Positions 1 to 7,670 of a stretch of 9,210 nucleotides of DNA are shown here, one piece after another. Made by a program: the position numbers and the translations under genes. Numbering within the stretch: the first letter of the stretch is position 1; each line of letters opens with the position of its first letter. The DNA is from Paracoccaceae bacterium (GTDB lineage: Bacteria; Pseudomonadota; Alphaproteobacteria; Rhodobacterales; Rhodobacteraceae): NCBI GenBank assembly GCA_027069385.1, contig JALXER010000013.1, forward strand, positions 1 to 9,210. Direction: 5' to 3'. A model generated the notes under the pieces. It did not search any database, had not been told where the DNA came from, and saw nothing but the letters and a program-made list of their open reading frames with translations.

Positions 1-1
1 T

Positions 2-463
2 ATCATTGACGACGCGATTGAATATGCAATCAACGCCTCGAATTACCGGCACTGGTCGCGCCCGATCCGCGCCTATATCGACGATATGATCGAAGGGGCC
101 GACGGGGTGCACGGGCGCAACTTCAATATGCGCTGGGTGGCCAGCCTGATTGCCGAGACCCACCGGATTATCTCGCGCGGGGGGATCTTCCTTTACCCCG
201 GCGACAACCGCGAGGGCTATAAGATGGGCCGTCTGCGCATGGTCTACGAGGGCGCACCGGTGGCGTTTGTGGTCGAACAGGCGGGCGGCATTGCCACCGA
301 TGGCAAAGACCGCATTCTTGACCAGACCCCGACCGAATTGCATGGCCGCACCCCGCTGGTGTTCGGCTCCAAGGACAAAGTCACCCGGGTTGCCGCCTAT
401 CACGACCTGCCCGATAACGAAGTTTCTCCGCTTTTCACCAAGCGCGGCCTGTTTAACGCATAA
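2..463 (+). CDS. cbbF: Fructose-1,6-bisphosphatase, class I (3' part, start outside window)
   Basis: Partial gene: 153 C-terminal residues are present, open from the window edge to TAA. Class I FBPases are about 330-360 residues, so roughly half is missing upstream. The enzyme hydrolyses fructose-1,6-bisphosphate to fructose-6-phosphate in Calvin-cycle regeneration and in gluconeogenesis, in the cytoplasm. Family landmarks seen are NYRHW, NMRWVASLIAETHR, GGIFLYPGDN, then GRLRMVYEGAPVAFVVEQAGG-like sequence. The Glu of VYEG aligns with the metal-binding Glu (E280 of the mammalian enzyme). The end, HGRTPLVFGS, is typical of proteobacterial CbbF. The phosphoribulokinase gene follows after 12 bp, with its ribosome binding site overlapping this stop, so the two are surely co-transcribed. 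The CBB neighbours favour a cbbF role over a housekeeping fbp, although the same protein could serve both. The metal site in the N-terminal half cannot be checked here. Confidence 0.95.
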   Translation: MIDDAIEYAINASNYRHWSRPIRAYIDDMIEGADGVHGRNFNMRWVASLIAETHRIISRGGIFLYPGDNREGYKMGRLRMVYEGAPVAFVVEQAGGIATDGKDRILDQTPTELHGRTPLVFGSKDKVTRVAAYHDLPDNEVSPLFTKRGLFNA

Positions 464-475
464 GGACTGACCAAA

Positions 476-1348
476 ATGAGCACCAAACATCCGATCATCT
501 CTGTTACCGGTTCTTCGGGCGCAGGCACCTCCACGGTCAAGAACACCTTTGACCAGATTTTTCGCCGCGAGGGCATCAAGGCGGTCAGCATCGAGGGCGA
601 CGCCTTTCACGCCTTTGACCGCGCTGCCATGAAGGCCGAGTTTGAAAAACGCATCGCAGCGGGCGACTATTCTTTCAGCCACTTTTCCTATGAAGCCAAT
701 GAACTGAAAGAGCTGGAGCGCGTGTTCCGCGAATATGGCGAGACCGGCGGCGGCAAGACCCGCCATTACATCCATAACGACGAAGAGGGCAAGGCACTGG
801 GCGCTGCTTCGGGCACCTTTACCGACTGGGCCGAGTTCGAAGCTGGCACCGATATGCTGTTTTACGAGGGCCTGCACGGCGCGGTGAAAAACGACGAGGT
901 GGACCTGCCCAAATATGCCGACCTGAAAATCGGCGTGGTGCCGGTGATCAATCTGGAATGGATCCAGAAGATGCATCGCGACCGTGACCAGCGCGGTTAT
1001 TCCACCGAGGCAATCACCGATGTGATCCTGCGCCGCATGGACGCCTATGTGAAATGCATCACCCCGCAATTCAGCCAGACCGACATCAACTTTCAGCGGG
1101 TGCCGGTGGTGGATACCTCCAACCCGTTCATCTCGCGCTCTATCCCGACGCCCGATGAAAGCCTTGTGGTGATCCGGTTCAAAAATCCGCGCGGTATCGA
1201 TTTCCAGTACCTGACCGCGATGATCGATGGCAGCTGGATGAGCCGCGCCAACTCGATTGTGGTGCCCGGTGGCAAGATGGACCTTGCCATGCAACTGATC
1301 CTGACGCCGCTGATCCTGCGGCTGGCCGATAACGCGAAACGGGTGTAA
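476..1348 (+). CDS. cbbP: Phosphoribulokinase (class I, proteobacterial type)
   Basis: Phosphorylates ribulose-5-phosphate with ATP to ribulose-1,5-bisphosphate, the RuBisCO substrate; cytoplasmic. The 290-residue length is normal for the octameric bacterial class. The Walker A loop GSSGAGTST is at residues 12-20. Positions studied in the Rhodobacter sphaeroides enzyme recur at identical numbers: D42 (catalytic base), H45, R49, E131 (in FYEGLHG), K165, R168, D169 and R173. R31, R234 and R257, which I recall as contributing to the NADH allosteric site, are also present, so NADH activation is inferred. The ATG has AAGGA at 462-466, nine bases upstream, overlapping the cbbF stop. The transketolase start lies 2 bp past the stop. 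The class I enzyme lacks the regulatory cysteine insertion of the plant/cyanobacterial class, so thioredoxin control is unlikely. Identity is secure. Confidence 0.97.
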   Translation: MSTKHPIISVTGSSGAGTSTVKNTFDQIFRREGIKAVSIEGDAFHAFDRAAMKAEFEKRIAAGDYSFSHFSYEANELKELERVFREYGETGGGKTRHYIHNDEEGKALGAASGTFTDWAEFEAGTDMLFYEGLHGAVKNDEVDLPKYADLKIGVVPVINLEWIQKMHRDRDQRGYSTEAITDVILRRMDAYVKCITPQFSQTDINFQRVPVVDTSNPFISRSIPTPDESLVVIRFKNPRGIDFQYLTAMIDGSWMSRANSIVVPGGKMDLAMQLILTPLILRLADNAKRV

Positions 1349-1350
1349 TT

Positions 1351-3315
1351 ATGGAAAAGCAAATGGCAAATGCGATCCGTGCGCTAAGCATGGATGCGAT
1401 TCAGGCGGCCAATTCGGGCCACCCCGGTATGCCGATGGGCATGGCCGATGTGGCAACCGTGCTGTTCAACCGCTTTATCAAAATCGACCCCGCCAATCCC
1501 GACTGGGCCGACCGTGACCGGTTTGTGCTGTCGGCGGGGCATGGCTCTATGCTGCTCTATTCCATGCATCATCTGCTGGGCTATGACGACATGGGCATGG
1601 ACCAGATCCGCAATTTCCGCCAGATGGGCGCGCGCACCGCGGGTCACCCCGAATACGGCCACGCCAAAGGCATAGAGACAACCACCGGCCCTCTGGGTCA
1701 GGGGATCGCGACCGCTGTGGGCATGGCGCTGGGCGAACGCATGCACAATGCGCGCTTTGGTGACGAGTTGGTAGACCACTATACCTATGTCATCGCCGGC
1801 GACGGCTGCCTGATGGAGGGCATATCCCACGAAGCGATCGATTTTGCCGGCAACCTTGGCCTTGGCAAGCTGATCGTGATGTGGGACGACAATTCGATCT
1901 GCATTGACGGCGACACGGCGCTTTCGACCTGCACCGACCAGATGGCGCGCTTTGCCGCCAGCAAATGGCATACGGTTGCGGTCGATGGCCACAACCCCGA
2001 GGAAATCGCCGCCGCCATCGAAGCAGCGCGCACCGACCCGCGCCCCAGCTTTATCGCCTGTAAAACCGTGATCGGGTTTGGCTCGCCCAACAAACAGGGC
2101 ACTGCTGCAACCCATGGCGCACCGCTGGGGGATGACGAAATCGCCCTGACCCGTCAGGCGCTGGGCTGGCCCCATGCCCCGTTTACGGTGCCCGCCGATG
2201 TCAAAGGCGCATGGGAAGCCATTGCGACCCGTGGCCACGCGGAACAACGGCTCTGGGCCGCGCGGGCGCAAGAGGCGCCCCGGGCCGAAGCTTTCCGCGC
2301 GGCCATGGCGGGGCCTGACCTCGATGCGCTGCACGAAGCCATGGCGAACTACCGCCACACGCTTTCCAGCGACGCACCCAAGGTTGCTACCCGCAAGGCC
2401 AGCCAGATGGCGCTGGAGATCGTCAACGCCACCTTGCCGACCACGGTTGGCGGCTCGGCCGACCTGACCGGGTCCAACCTGACCAAGACCAGCGACATGC
2501 AGGCGGTCAGCGCCGAGGATTTCAGCGGCTCCTATATTCACTATGGCGTGCGCGAACACGGCATGGCCGCGGCCATGAACGGGCTGGCCCTGCATGGCGG
2601 TGCCATTCCCTATGGCGGCACCTTTCTGGTTTTTGCCGATTATATGCGCGGCGCCATGCGCCTTAGCGCCCTGATGGGCAAACGGGTGATTTATGTGCTT
2701 ACGCATGACAGCATTGGCCTTGGCGAGGACGGCCCGACCCACCAGCCGGTCGAGACCATCGCCAGCCTGCGCGCCATCCCCAACCTGAACGTCTATCGCC
2801 CTGCCGACGCGGTCGAAACCGCCGAAGCGTGGGAGCTGGCGATCAGCGATGAAACCACGCCGTCGGTGCTGTGCCTGTCCCGTCAGGGTCTGCCCACCGT
2901 GCGCCTTGAACATTCCGACGCGCTGCCCAGCGCCAAAGGTGCCTATGTGCTGCGCGGCGGTTCCAGCCGTGATGTCACCATCATCGCCACCGGTTCCGAA
3001 GTAGAAATCGCCCTGAACGCGGCTGACCAACTGGCCGCCCAGGGCATCACCGCCGCAGTGGTCTCGGCCCCCTGCTTCGAGCGCTTTGCCGCCCAGCCTG
3101 CCGCCTATCGCGCGCAGGTTCTGGGGGACGCGCCGCGCATCGGTATCGAGGCCGCAATCAAACAGGGATGGGGAGCCTTGCTAGGCGACAACTCAGCCTT
3201 TATTGGTATGGACAGCTTTGGGGCCTCGGCCCCGGCTGATGAACTCTATGCGCATTTTGGCATCACGGCAGAAGCCGTTGTTGCTGCCGCTAACGCACTG
3301 ACAAAAGGGAATTAA
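1351..3315 (+). CDS. cbbT: Transketolase
   Basis: Thiamine-diphosphate and divalent-metal dependent enzyme that moves two-carbon ketol units between sugar phosphates in the regeneration half of the Calvin cycle. The 654 residues match the usual ~660. Seen in order: SGHPGMPMGMAD (residues 22-33, H24), SAGHGS (H64), GHPE (H99), the ThDP motif GDGCLMEG from 150 with metal-ligand D151 and N181, GTAATHG, YGVREHG with E402 (activates the cofactor aminopyrimidine), and HDSIGLGEDGPTHQP with H452, D460 and H464. These equal E. coli TktA E411, H461, D469 and H473 with a constant offset of nine. The start is only 2 bp after the cbbP stop and has no clear Shine-Dalgarno, which suggests translational coupling. 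ATG at 1363 is an alternative start, but 1351 gives the expected lead into MANAIRALSMDA. The gap gene follows after 4 bp. Confidence 0.97.
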   Translation: MEKQMANAIRALSMDAIQAANSGHPGMPMGMADVATVLFNRFIKIDPANPDWADRDRFVLSAGHGSMLLYSMHHLLGYDDMGMDQIRNFRQMGARTAGHPEYGHAKGIETTTGPLGQGIATAVGMALGERMHNARFGDELVDHYTYVIAGDGCLMEGISHEAIDFAGNLGLGKLIVMWDDNSICIDGDTALSTCTDQMARFAASKWHTVAVDGHNPEEIAAAIEAARTDPRPSFIACKTVIGFGSPNKQGTAATHGAPLGDDEIALTRQALGWPHAPFTVPADVKGAWEAIATRGHAEQRLWAARAQEAPRAEAFRAAMAGPDLDALHEAMANYRHTLSSDAPKVATRKASQMALEIVNATLPTTVGGSADLTGSNLTKTSDMQAVSAEDFSGSYIHYGVREHGMAAAMNGLALHGGAIPYGGTFLVFADYMRGAMRLSALMGKRVIYVLTHDSIGLGEDGPTHQPVETIASLRAIPNLNVYRPADAVETAEAWELAISDETTPSVLCLSRQGLPTVRLEHSDALPSAKGAYVLRGGSSRDVTIIATGSEVEIALNAADQLAAQGITAAVVSAPCFERFAAQPAAYRAQVLGDAPRIGIEAAIKQGWGALLGDNSAFIGMDSFGASAPADELYAHFGITAEAVVAAANALTKGN

Positions 3316-3319
3316 TCAC

Positions 3320-4318
3320 ATGACTGTAAAAGTAGCCATCAACGGTTTTGGCCGTATCGGACGCAACGTATTGCGTGGCATTATCGAATCGGGCCGCACC
3401 GATATCGAGGTTGTTGCGATCAATGACCTCGGGTCGGTCGACTATAACGCCCATCTGTTGCAATTCGACAGCGTGCACGGCCGCTTTCCTGCCAAAGTGA
3501 CGGTAGACGGCGACACCATCGACGTTGGCACCGGCCCGATCAAGGTCACCGCCATTCGCAACCCCGAGGAACTGCCCTGGGAAGGTGTAGACATCGCCAT
3601 GGAATGCACCGGTTTCTTTACCGCCAAGGGCAAGGCCGAAGCCCACCTGAAAAACGGCTCCAAAAAGGTGCTGATCTCGGCCCCCGGTGCGAATGCGGAC
3701 AAAACCATCGTTTACGGTGTGAACCACAACACCCTGACCGCCGACGATATCATCGTTTCCAACGCCTCTTGCACCACCAACTGCCTGTCGCCGGTGGCGC
3801 ATGTGCTGCACAATACCGTGGGCATCAAAAGCGGCTTTATGACCACGATCCATTCCTATACCGGCGACCAGCCGACGCTGGACACCATGCACAAAGACCT
3901 GTATCGCGCCCGCGCCGCGGCCCTGAACATGATCCCGACCAGCACCGGCGCTGCCAAGGCGGTTGGCCTTGTCCTGCCCGAGCTGAACGGCAAGCTTGAC
4001 GGTGTTTCCATCCGCGTACCGACCCCGAATGTTTCGGTGGTTGACCTGTGCTTCCTGCCCGAACGCGCCACGAGCGTGGACGAAATCAACGACGCCATTC
4101 GCGCCGCCGCTGATGGAGAGCTGAAAGGCGTGCTGGGCTATACCGATCTGAAAAACGTATCCTCGGACTTCAACCACGATCCGCATTCCAGCATCTTCCA
4201 CACCGACCAGACCAAGGTCATGGAAGACGGCATCGTGCGCATTCTGACGTGGTACGACAACGAATGGGGCTTCTCTAACCGTATGGCCGATACCGCCGTC
4301 GCCATGAGCAAGCTGTAA
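3320..4318 (+). CDS. gap: Glyceraldehyde-3-phosphate dehydrogenase, type I
   Basis: Interconverts 1,3-bisphosphoglycerate and glyceraldehyde-3-phosphate with NAD(P)H. In this operon the reductive direction of the Calvin cycle is expected (cbbG role). It is 332 residues, the family's usual length. Seen: the Rossmann nucleotide-binding start INGFGRIGRNVLRG (residues 7-20), the cofactor loop AINDLG (33-38), the active-site SNASCTTNC with nucleophile C151, H178 in HSYTGDQ, and the PTSTGAAKAVG phosphate-site segment. The C-terminal WYDNEWGFSNRM is canonical. D36 in the cofactor loop resembles NAD-type enzymes, but the second discriminating region does not show the classical Leu-Pro pair, so I do not call NAD versus NADP preference. 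AAGGGA at 3305-3310 in the end of cbbT serves as ribosome binding site. A second gap gene for glycolysis may exist elsewhere in the genome. Confidence 0.97.
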   Translation: MTVKVAINGFGRIGRNVLRGIIESGRTDIEVVAINDLGSVDYNAHLLQFDSVHGRFPAKVTVDGDTIDVGTGPIKVTAIRNPEELPWEGVDIAMECTGFFTAKGKAEAHLKNGSKKVLISAPGANADKTIVYGVNHNTLTADDIIVSNASCTTNCLSPVAHVLHNTVGIKSGFMTTIHSYTGDQPTLDTMHKDLYRARAAALNMIPTSTGAAKAVGLVLPELNGKLDGVSIRVPTPNVSVVDLCFLPERATSVDEINDAIRAAADGELKGVLGYTDLKNVSSDFNHDPHSSIFHTDQTKVMEDGIVRILTWYDNEWGFSNRMADTAVAMSKL

Positions 4319-4329
4319 ACCGATTAACC

Positions 4330-4351
4330 GGGTGGTCCGCCGTGGCCACCC
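4330..4351 (+). other. Intra-operon stem-loop between gap and cbbA
   Basis: An 8-bp stem, GGGTGGTC (4330-4337) with GGCCACCC (4344-4351), including one G-U pair, closes a 6-base loop. It lies in the 51-bp gap between gap and the aldolase gene. No T-run follows; the aldolase ribosome binding site AGGAG starts five bases later. It is therefore more likely an mRNA processing or stability element than a terminator. The structure is read directly; the role is inferred. Confidence 0.5.
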
Positions 4352-4369
4352 ACACAGGAGAAAGATAAA

Positions 4370-5419
4370 ATGGCCCTTATTACCCTTCGCCAACTGCTGG
4401 ACCACGCCGCCGAGAACGATTACGGCATGCCCGCATTTAACATCAACAACATGGAGCAAGGTCTTGCGATCATGAAGGCGGCTGACAAGGTCAACGCGCC
4501 GGTGATCATGCAGGCTTCGCGCGGGGCGCGCTCCTATGCGGGTGACATCATGTTGCAACACATGATTCAGGCGCTGGCCGAAATGTACCCGCATATTCCG
4601 GTATGCATGCATCAGGATCACGGCAATAATGAACAGACCTGCATGTCTGCAATCAAATACGGCTTTACCTCGGTGATGATGGACGGCTCTTTGAAGTCCG
4701 ACATGAAAACCCCTGCCGATTTTGCCTATAACGTCGATATTACCGAACGTGTGTCGCGTATGGCCCACTGGGTCGGTGCCTCGGTCGAGGGCGAGTTGGG
4801 GGTTCTGGGCAGCCTTGAAACCGGCGAAGCCGCCGAGGAAGACGGTTCGGGCGCGGTTGGCAAACTGTCGATGGACCAGCTGTTGACCGACCCCGACCAG
4901 GCCGCCGATTTCGTCGCCAAGACCAAGGTTGACGCGTTGGCCATTGCTTGTGGCACCTCGCACGGGGCTTACAAGTTCTCTAGCAAGCCGACCGGCGACA
5001 CGCTGGCGATCAGCCAGATCGAGGCGATCCACGCCAAAATCCCCAATGTGCATCTGGTGATGCACGGCTCTTCCAGCGTGCCGCAATACCTGCAGGACCT
5101 GATCAACGCCAATGGCGGCGAAATGGCCCAGACCTACGGCGTACCGGTCGAGGAAATCGAGCGCGGCATCAAATCGGGTGTGCGCAAGGTCAATATCGAT
5201 ACCGATAACCGCATGGCGCTGACCGGCATGTTCCGCAAGGTCGCCAAAGAAGACCCGAGCCAGTTCGACCCGCGCAAATTCATGATCCCGGCCATGGCCG
5301 AGATGGAAAAACTGTGTATTGACCGCTTCGAACGCTTCGGCGCTGCGGGCAATGCCGACAAGATCAGCATCATCCCGATGGATGACATGGCGAAACGCTA
5401 CGCCGACGGGTCGCTCTGA
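4370..5419 (+). CDS. cbbA: Fructose-bisphosphate aldolase, class II (Calvin-cycle subtype)
   Basis: Zinc-dependent aldolase that condenses dihydroxyacetone phosphate with glyceraldehyde-3-phosphate to fructose-1,6-bisphosphate. With erythrose-4-phosphate it can also form sedoheptulose-1,7-bisphosphate. The 349 residues fit the class II Calvin-cycle subtype. Seen: PAFNINNMEQ (21-30), CMHQDHGNN with catalytic D83 and zinc-ligand H84, SVEGELG (138-144), CGTSHGAYKF with H198, VMHGSSSVP with H232, and the substrate-phosphate segment VNIDTDNR. H84, H198 and H232 correspond to the zinc histidines H110, H226 and H264 of E. coli FbaA. No Schiff-base class I signature is present. A strong AGGAG (4356-4360) precedes the ATG by nine bases. 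Upstream is a 51-bp gap with a hairpin; downstream a 116-bp structured leader precedes cbbM. Identity is secure. Confidence 0.97.
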   Translation: MALITLRQLLDHAAENDYGMPAFNINNMEQGLAIMKAADKVNAPVIMQASRGARSYAGDIMLQHMIQALAEMYPHIPVCMHQDHGNNEQTCMSAIKYGFTSVMMDGSLKSDMKTPADFAYNVDITERVSRMAHWVGASVEGELGVLGSLETGEAAEEDGSGAVGKLSMDQLLTDPDQAADFVAKTKVDALAIACGTSHGAYKFSSKPTGDTLAISQIEAIHAKIPNVHLVMHGSSSVPQYLQDLINANGGEMAQTYGVPVEEIERGIKSGVRKVNIDTDNRMALTGMFRKVAKEDPSQFDPRKFMIPAMAEMEKLCIDRFERFGAAGNADKISIIPMDDMAKRYADGSL

Positions 5420-5443
5420 CCCGGGCATAACCCAACACCAATT

Positions 5444-5465
5444 CTGGCCCCTTAGCGGGGGCCAG
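5444..5465 (+). other. Stem-loop in the cbbA-cbbM gap
   Basis: A perfect 8-bp GC-rich stem, CTGGCCCC (5444-5451) with GGGGCCAG (5458-5465), closes the loop TTAGCG, starting 24 bases after the aldolase stop. The bases that follow (CCAACCCGAC) hold no T-run, so intrinsic termination is unlikely to be efficient. It could protect the 3' end of the upstream mRNA, or the 5' end of a processed cbbM transcript. A weaker TGCC-TGAA-GGCA hairpin lies at 5505-5516, just before the cbbM ribosome binding site AGGAG (5524-5528). Structures are read directly; the role is inferred. Confidence 0.55.
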
Positions 5466-5535
5466 CCAACCCGACGTGCCGCATTTATGCGAATGATCCC
5501 GCATTGCCTGAAGGCACTGAAAAAGGAGAAGACAA

Positions 5536-6921
5536 ATGGACCAATCCGATCGCTATGCCGACCTGAGCCTGACCGAAGAAAGCCTGATTGCTGGCAACAA
5601 CCATGTGCTGGTGGCCTATATCATGAAGCCCAAACCGGGCCACGGCACCTATCTGCAAGCCGCCGCGCATTTTGCTGCCGAAAGCTCGACCGGGACCAAT
5701 GTCGAGGTCTCCACCACCGACGATTTTACCCGTGGCGTCGATGCGCTGGTCTATGAAATCGACGAAGAAAAGAACCTGATGAAGATCGCCTATCCGGTGG
5801 CGCTGTTTGATCGCAACATCACCGATGGCCGCGCCATGCTGGCGTCATTCCTGACCCTGACCATTGGTAACAATCAGGGCATGGGCGATATCGAACACGC
5901 CAAGATCCACGATTTCTATGTGCCGCGCTCGTATCTGAAACTGTTCGACGGTCCCAGCACCACGATCAAGGATCTGTGGAACGTGCTGGGCCGCCCGCAT
6001 GTGGATGGCGGCTTTATCGTCGGCACCATCATCAAACCCAAACTGGGCCTGCGCCCGCAGCCCTTTGCCAATGCCTGCTATGATTTCTGGCTGGGCGGCG
6101 ACTTTATCAAGAACGACGAACCGCAGGGCAACCAGGTGTTTGCCCCGTTGAAAGAAACCATTCCGCTGGTCGCCGACGCCATGAAACGCGCACAGGATGA
6201 AACCGGCGAGGCCAAGCTGTTCTCGGCCAATATCACCGCTGATGACCACTATGAAATGGTTGCGCGCGGCGAATACATTCTGGAAGCCTTTGGCGAAAAC
6301 GCCGACCATGTGGCGTTTCTGGTCGATGGCTATGTGGCCGGTCCGGCAGCGATCACCACGGCGCGCCGCAACTTCCCCAAACAGTACCTGCACTATCACC
6401 GTGCCGGTCACGGGGCTGTGACCTCGCCCAGTTCGATGCGCGGTTATACCGCCTATGTTCTGTCGAAAATGTCGCGTCTTCAGGGGGCTTCGGGCATCCA
6501 TACCGGCACCATGGGTTTCGGGAAAATGGAAGGCGAAGCCGCCGATAAACTGATGGCCTATATGATCACCAATGATAGCGCCGACGGTCCCTATTACCAT
6601 CAGGAATGGTATGGCATGAACCCGACCACCCCGATTATCTCGGGCGGGATGAACGCGCTGCGCATGCCCGGTTTCTTTGAAAACCTCGGCCATTCCAACC
6701 TGATCCTGACCGCTGGCGGTGGCGCGTTCGGCCATATCGACGGCCCGTCGGAAGGTGCAAAATCGCTGCGTCAGGCCGAGCAGTGCTGGAAAGAAGGTGC
6801 CGACCCGATCGAGTTCGCCAAAGAGCACAAGCAATTCGCCCGTGCCTTTGAAAGCTTCCCGGGTGATGCGGATAAAATCTATCCGGGCTGGCGCGAGGCC
6901 TTGCGCATCAACTCGAAATAA
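5536..6921 (+). CDS. cbbM: Ribulose-1,5-bisphosphate carboxylase/oxygenase, form II
   Basis: Adds CO2 to ribulose-1,5-bisphosphate to give two 3-phosphoglycerate, and also oxygenates it, forming 2-phosphoglycolate. The 461 residues compare with about 466 in Rhodospirillum rubrum form II, which it matches with a constant +1 numbering offset: E49, T54 and N112 (N-terminal domain contacts), K167 in IIKPKLG, K192 (site of carbamylation) with D194 and E195 in GGDFIKNDEP, H288/R289, H322, K330 in loop 6 (GTMGFGKMEGE), S369 and the GGGAFGHIDGP phosphate site. With all catalytic positions kept, it is a true RuBisCO and not a form IV-like protein. No small subunit gene adjoins it, as expected for form II, which is built of large-subunit dimers. 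The ribosome binding site is AGGAG at 5524-5528. No activase genes (cbbQ/cbbO, cbbX) are in the window. Stem-loops bracket the gene, which may help set its expression above that of its neighbours. Confidence 0.98.
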   Translation: MDQSDRYADLSLTEESLIAGNNHVLVAYIMKPKPGHGTYLQAAAHFAAESSTGTNVEVSTTDDFTRGVDALVYEIDEEKNLMKIAYPVALFDRNITDGRAMLASFLTLTIGNNQGMGDIEHAKIHDFYVPRSYLKLFDGPSTTIKDLWNVLGRPHVDGGFIVGTIIKPKLGLRPQPFANACYDFWLGGDFIKNDEPQGNQVFAPLKETIPLVADAMKRAQDETGEAKLFSANITADDHYEMVARGEYILEAFGENADHVAFLVDGYVAGPAAITTARRNFPKQYLHYHRAGHGAVTSPSSMRGYTAYVLSKMSRLQGASGIHTGTMGFGKMEGEAADKLMAYMITNDSADGPYYHQEWYGMNPTTPIISGGMNALRMPGFFENLGHSNLILTAGGGAFGHIDGPSEGAKSLRQAEQCWKEGADPIEFAKEHKQFARAFESFPGDADKIYPGWREALRINSK

Positions 6922-6929
6922 GCCGATAA

Positions 6930-6950
6930 GGGCGCGCGGTTTTCGCGCCC
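6930..6950 (+). terminator. Stem-loop after cbbM, possible weak terminator or mRNA stabiliser
   Basis: A perfect 7-bp all-GC stem, GGGCGCG (6930-6936) with CGCGCCC (6944-6950), closes the loop CGGTTTT, eight bases after the cbbM stop. CTGCCCCCC follows instead of a T-run, and the rpe ribosome binding site AGGAG starts at 6967, so full termination here is doubtful. Its position directly behind cbbM fits a 3' stabiliser or partial terminator that makes cbbM mRNA more abundant than rpe-gph-cbbY mRNA. The structure is seen; the function is inferred. Confidence 0.45.
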
Positions 6951-6978
6951 CTGCCCCCCATTTCACAGGAGAAATCCC

Positions 6979-7668
6979 ATGTCTTTCAATCGCAATATCA
7001 AAATCGCCCCGTCGATCCTGTCAGCGGATTTCGCCAATTTCGGACAAGAGATCCGCGCCATAGAGGATCAGGGCTGTGACTGGGTGCATGTGGACGTGAT
7101 GGACGGCCATTTCGTGCCCAACCTGACCTTTGGCCCGCCCGCCGTGGCGGCGTTCCGCCCGCATGTAAAAACCGTGATGGATGTGCATCTGATGATCGCG
7201 CCGGTGGACCAGTATATCGACGCCTATGCCAAGGCCGGTGCCGATGTCATTTCTGCTCATCTGGAGGCCACCACCCACCCGCACCGCACCTTGCAGGCGA
7301 TCCGCAATGCCGGGGCCAAAGCGGGGCTTGCGCTCAACCCCGGAACGGGTCTGGGCGATATCGAATACCTGCTGGATATGATCGATATGTTTGTGGTGAT
7401 GACCGTCAACCCCGGTTTTGGCGGGCAAAAGTTTATCCATAGCCAGATCGACAAGGTGAAAAAACTGCGCGCCATGATCGGCGACCGCCCGATCCACATC
7501 GAAATCGATGGCGGTATCACCCCCGAAACCGCACCGCTGATGGCGGCTGCGGGTGCCGATGTGCTGGTCGCCGGTTCGGCCGTGTTTAATGGCGGTTCGG
7601 TCGATACGCCCGAAGTCTATGGCACCAATATCACCGCCATTCGCAACGCCGCCAACGCGGTGCTGTAA
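6979..7668 (+). CDS. rpe: Ribulose-phosphate 3-epimerase
   Basis: Interconverts xylulose-5-phosphate and ribulose-5-phosphate, supplying phosphoribulokinase with substrate and also working in the pentose phosphate pathway (cbbE role). The 229 residues fit a single TIM barrel of this metal-dependent family. Seen: IAPSILSADFANFG (9-22), HVDVMDGHFVPNLTFGP with metal-ligand H37 and catalytic D39, DVHLMI with H70, MTVNPGFGGQKF (phosphate and flexible-loop region), IEIDGGI with second catalytic D177, and VAGSAVF near the C-terminal phosphate site. AGGAG at 6967-6971 precedes the ATG by seven bases. It sits 57 bp after cbbM with a hairpin between, and a 126-bp gap with a large palindrome separates it from gph. 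This may be the organism's only rpe, in which case some expression outside autotrophic growth would be needed. Confidence 0.96.
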   Translation: MSFNRNIKIAPSILSADFANFGQEIRAIEDQGCDWVHVDVMDGHFVPNLTFGPPAVAAFRPHVKTVMDVHLMIAPVDQYIDAYAKAGADVISAHLEATTHPHRTLQAIRNAGAKAGLALNPGTGLGDIEYLLDMIDMFVVMTVNPGFGGQKFIHSQIDKVKKLRAMIGDRPIHIEIDGGITPETAPLMAAAGADVLVAGSAVFNGGSVDTPEVYGTNITAIRNAANAVL

Positions 7669-7670
7669 CA

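Noticed and set aside
1384..3030. A 548-codon minus-strand open frame antisense to transketolase.
   Set aside because: It has the same shadow pattern: low-complexity Gly/His/Arg-rich translation, no recognisable domain and no ribosome binding site that I could see.
3290..5428. A 712-codon open frame on the minus strand, antisense to gap and cbbA.
   Set aside because: It mirrors two unmistakable genes on the other strand, its translation is rich in His/Gly/Val/Arg with no family motif, and long antisense frames are common in GC-rich codon-biased DNA.
5481..5490. CGCATTTATGCG-like palindrome before cbbM as a possible CbbR operator.
   Set aside because: CbbR sites usually follow a T-N11-A LysR pattern upstream of the operon's first gene. 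This short palindrome inside a gap does not show that pattern convincingly.
5845..6966. A 373-codon minus-strand open frame antisense to cbbM.
   Set aside because: It is a shadow of cbbM, with no domain or start signal, and it crosses the cbbM-rpe hairpin region.
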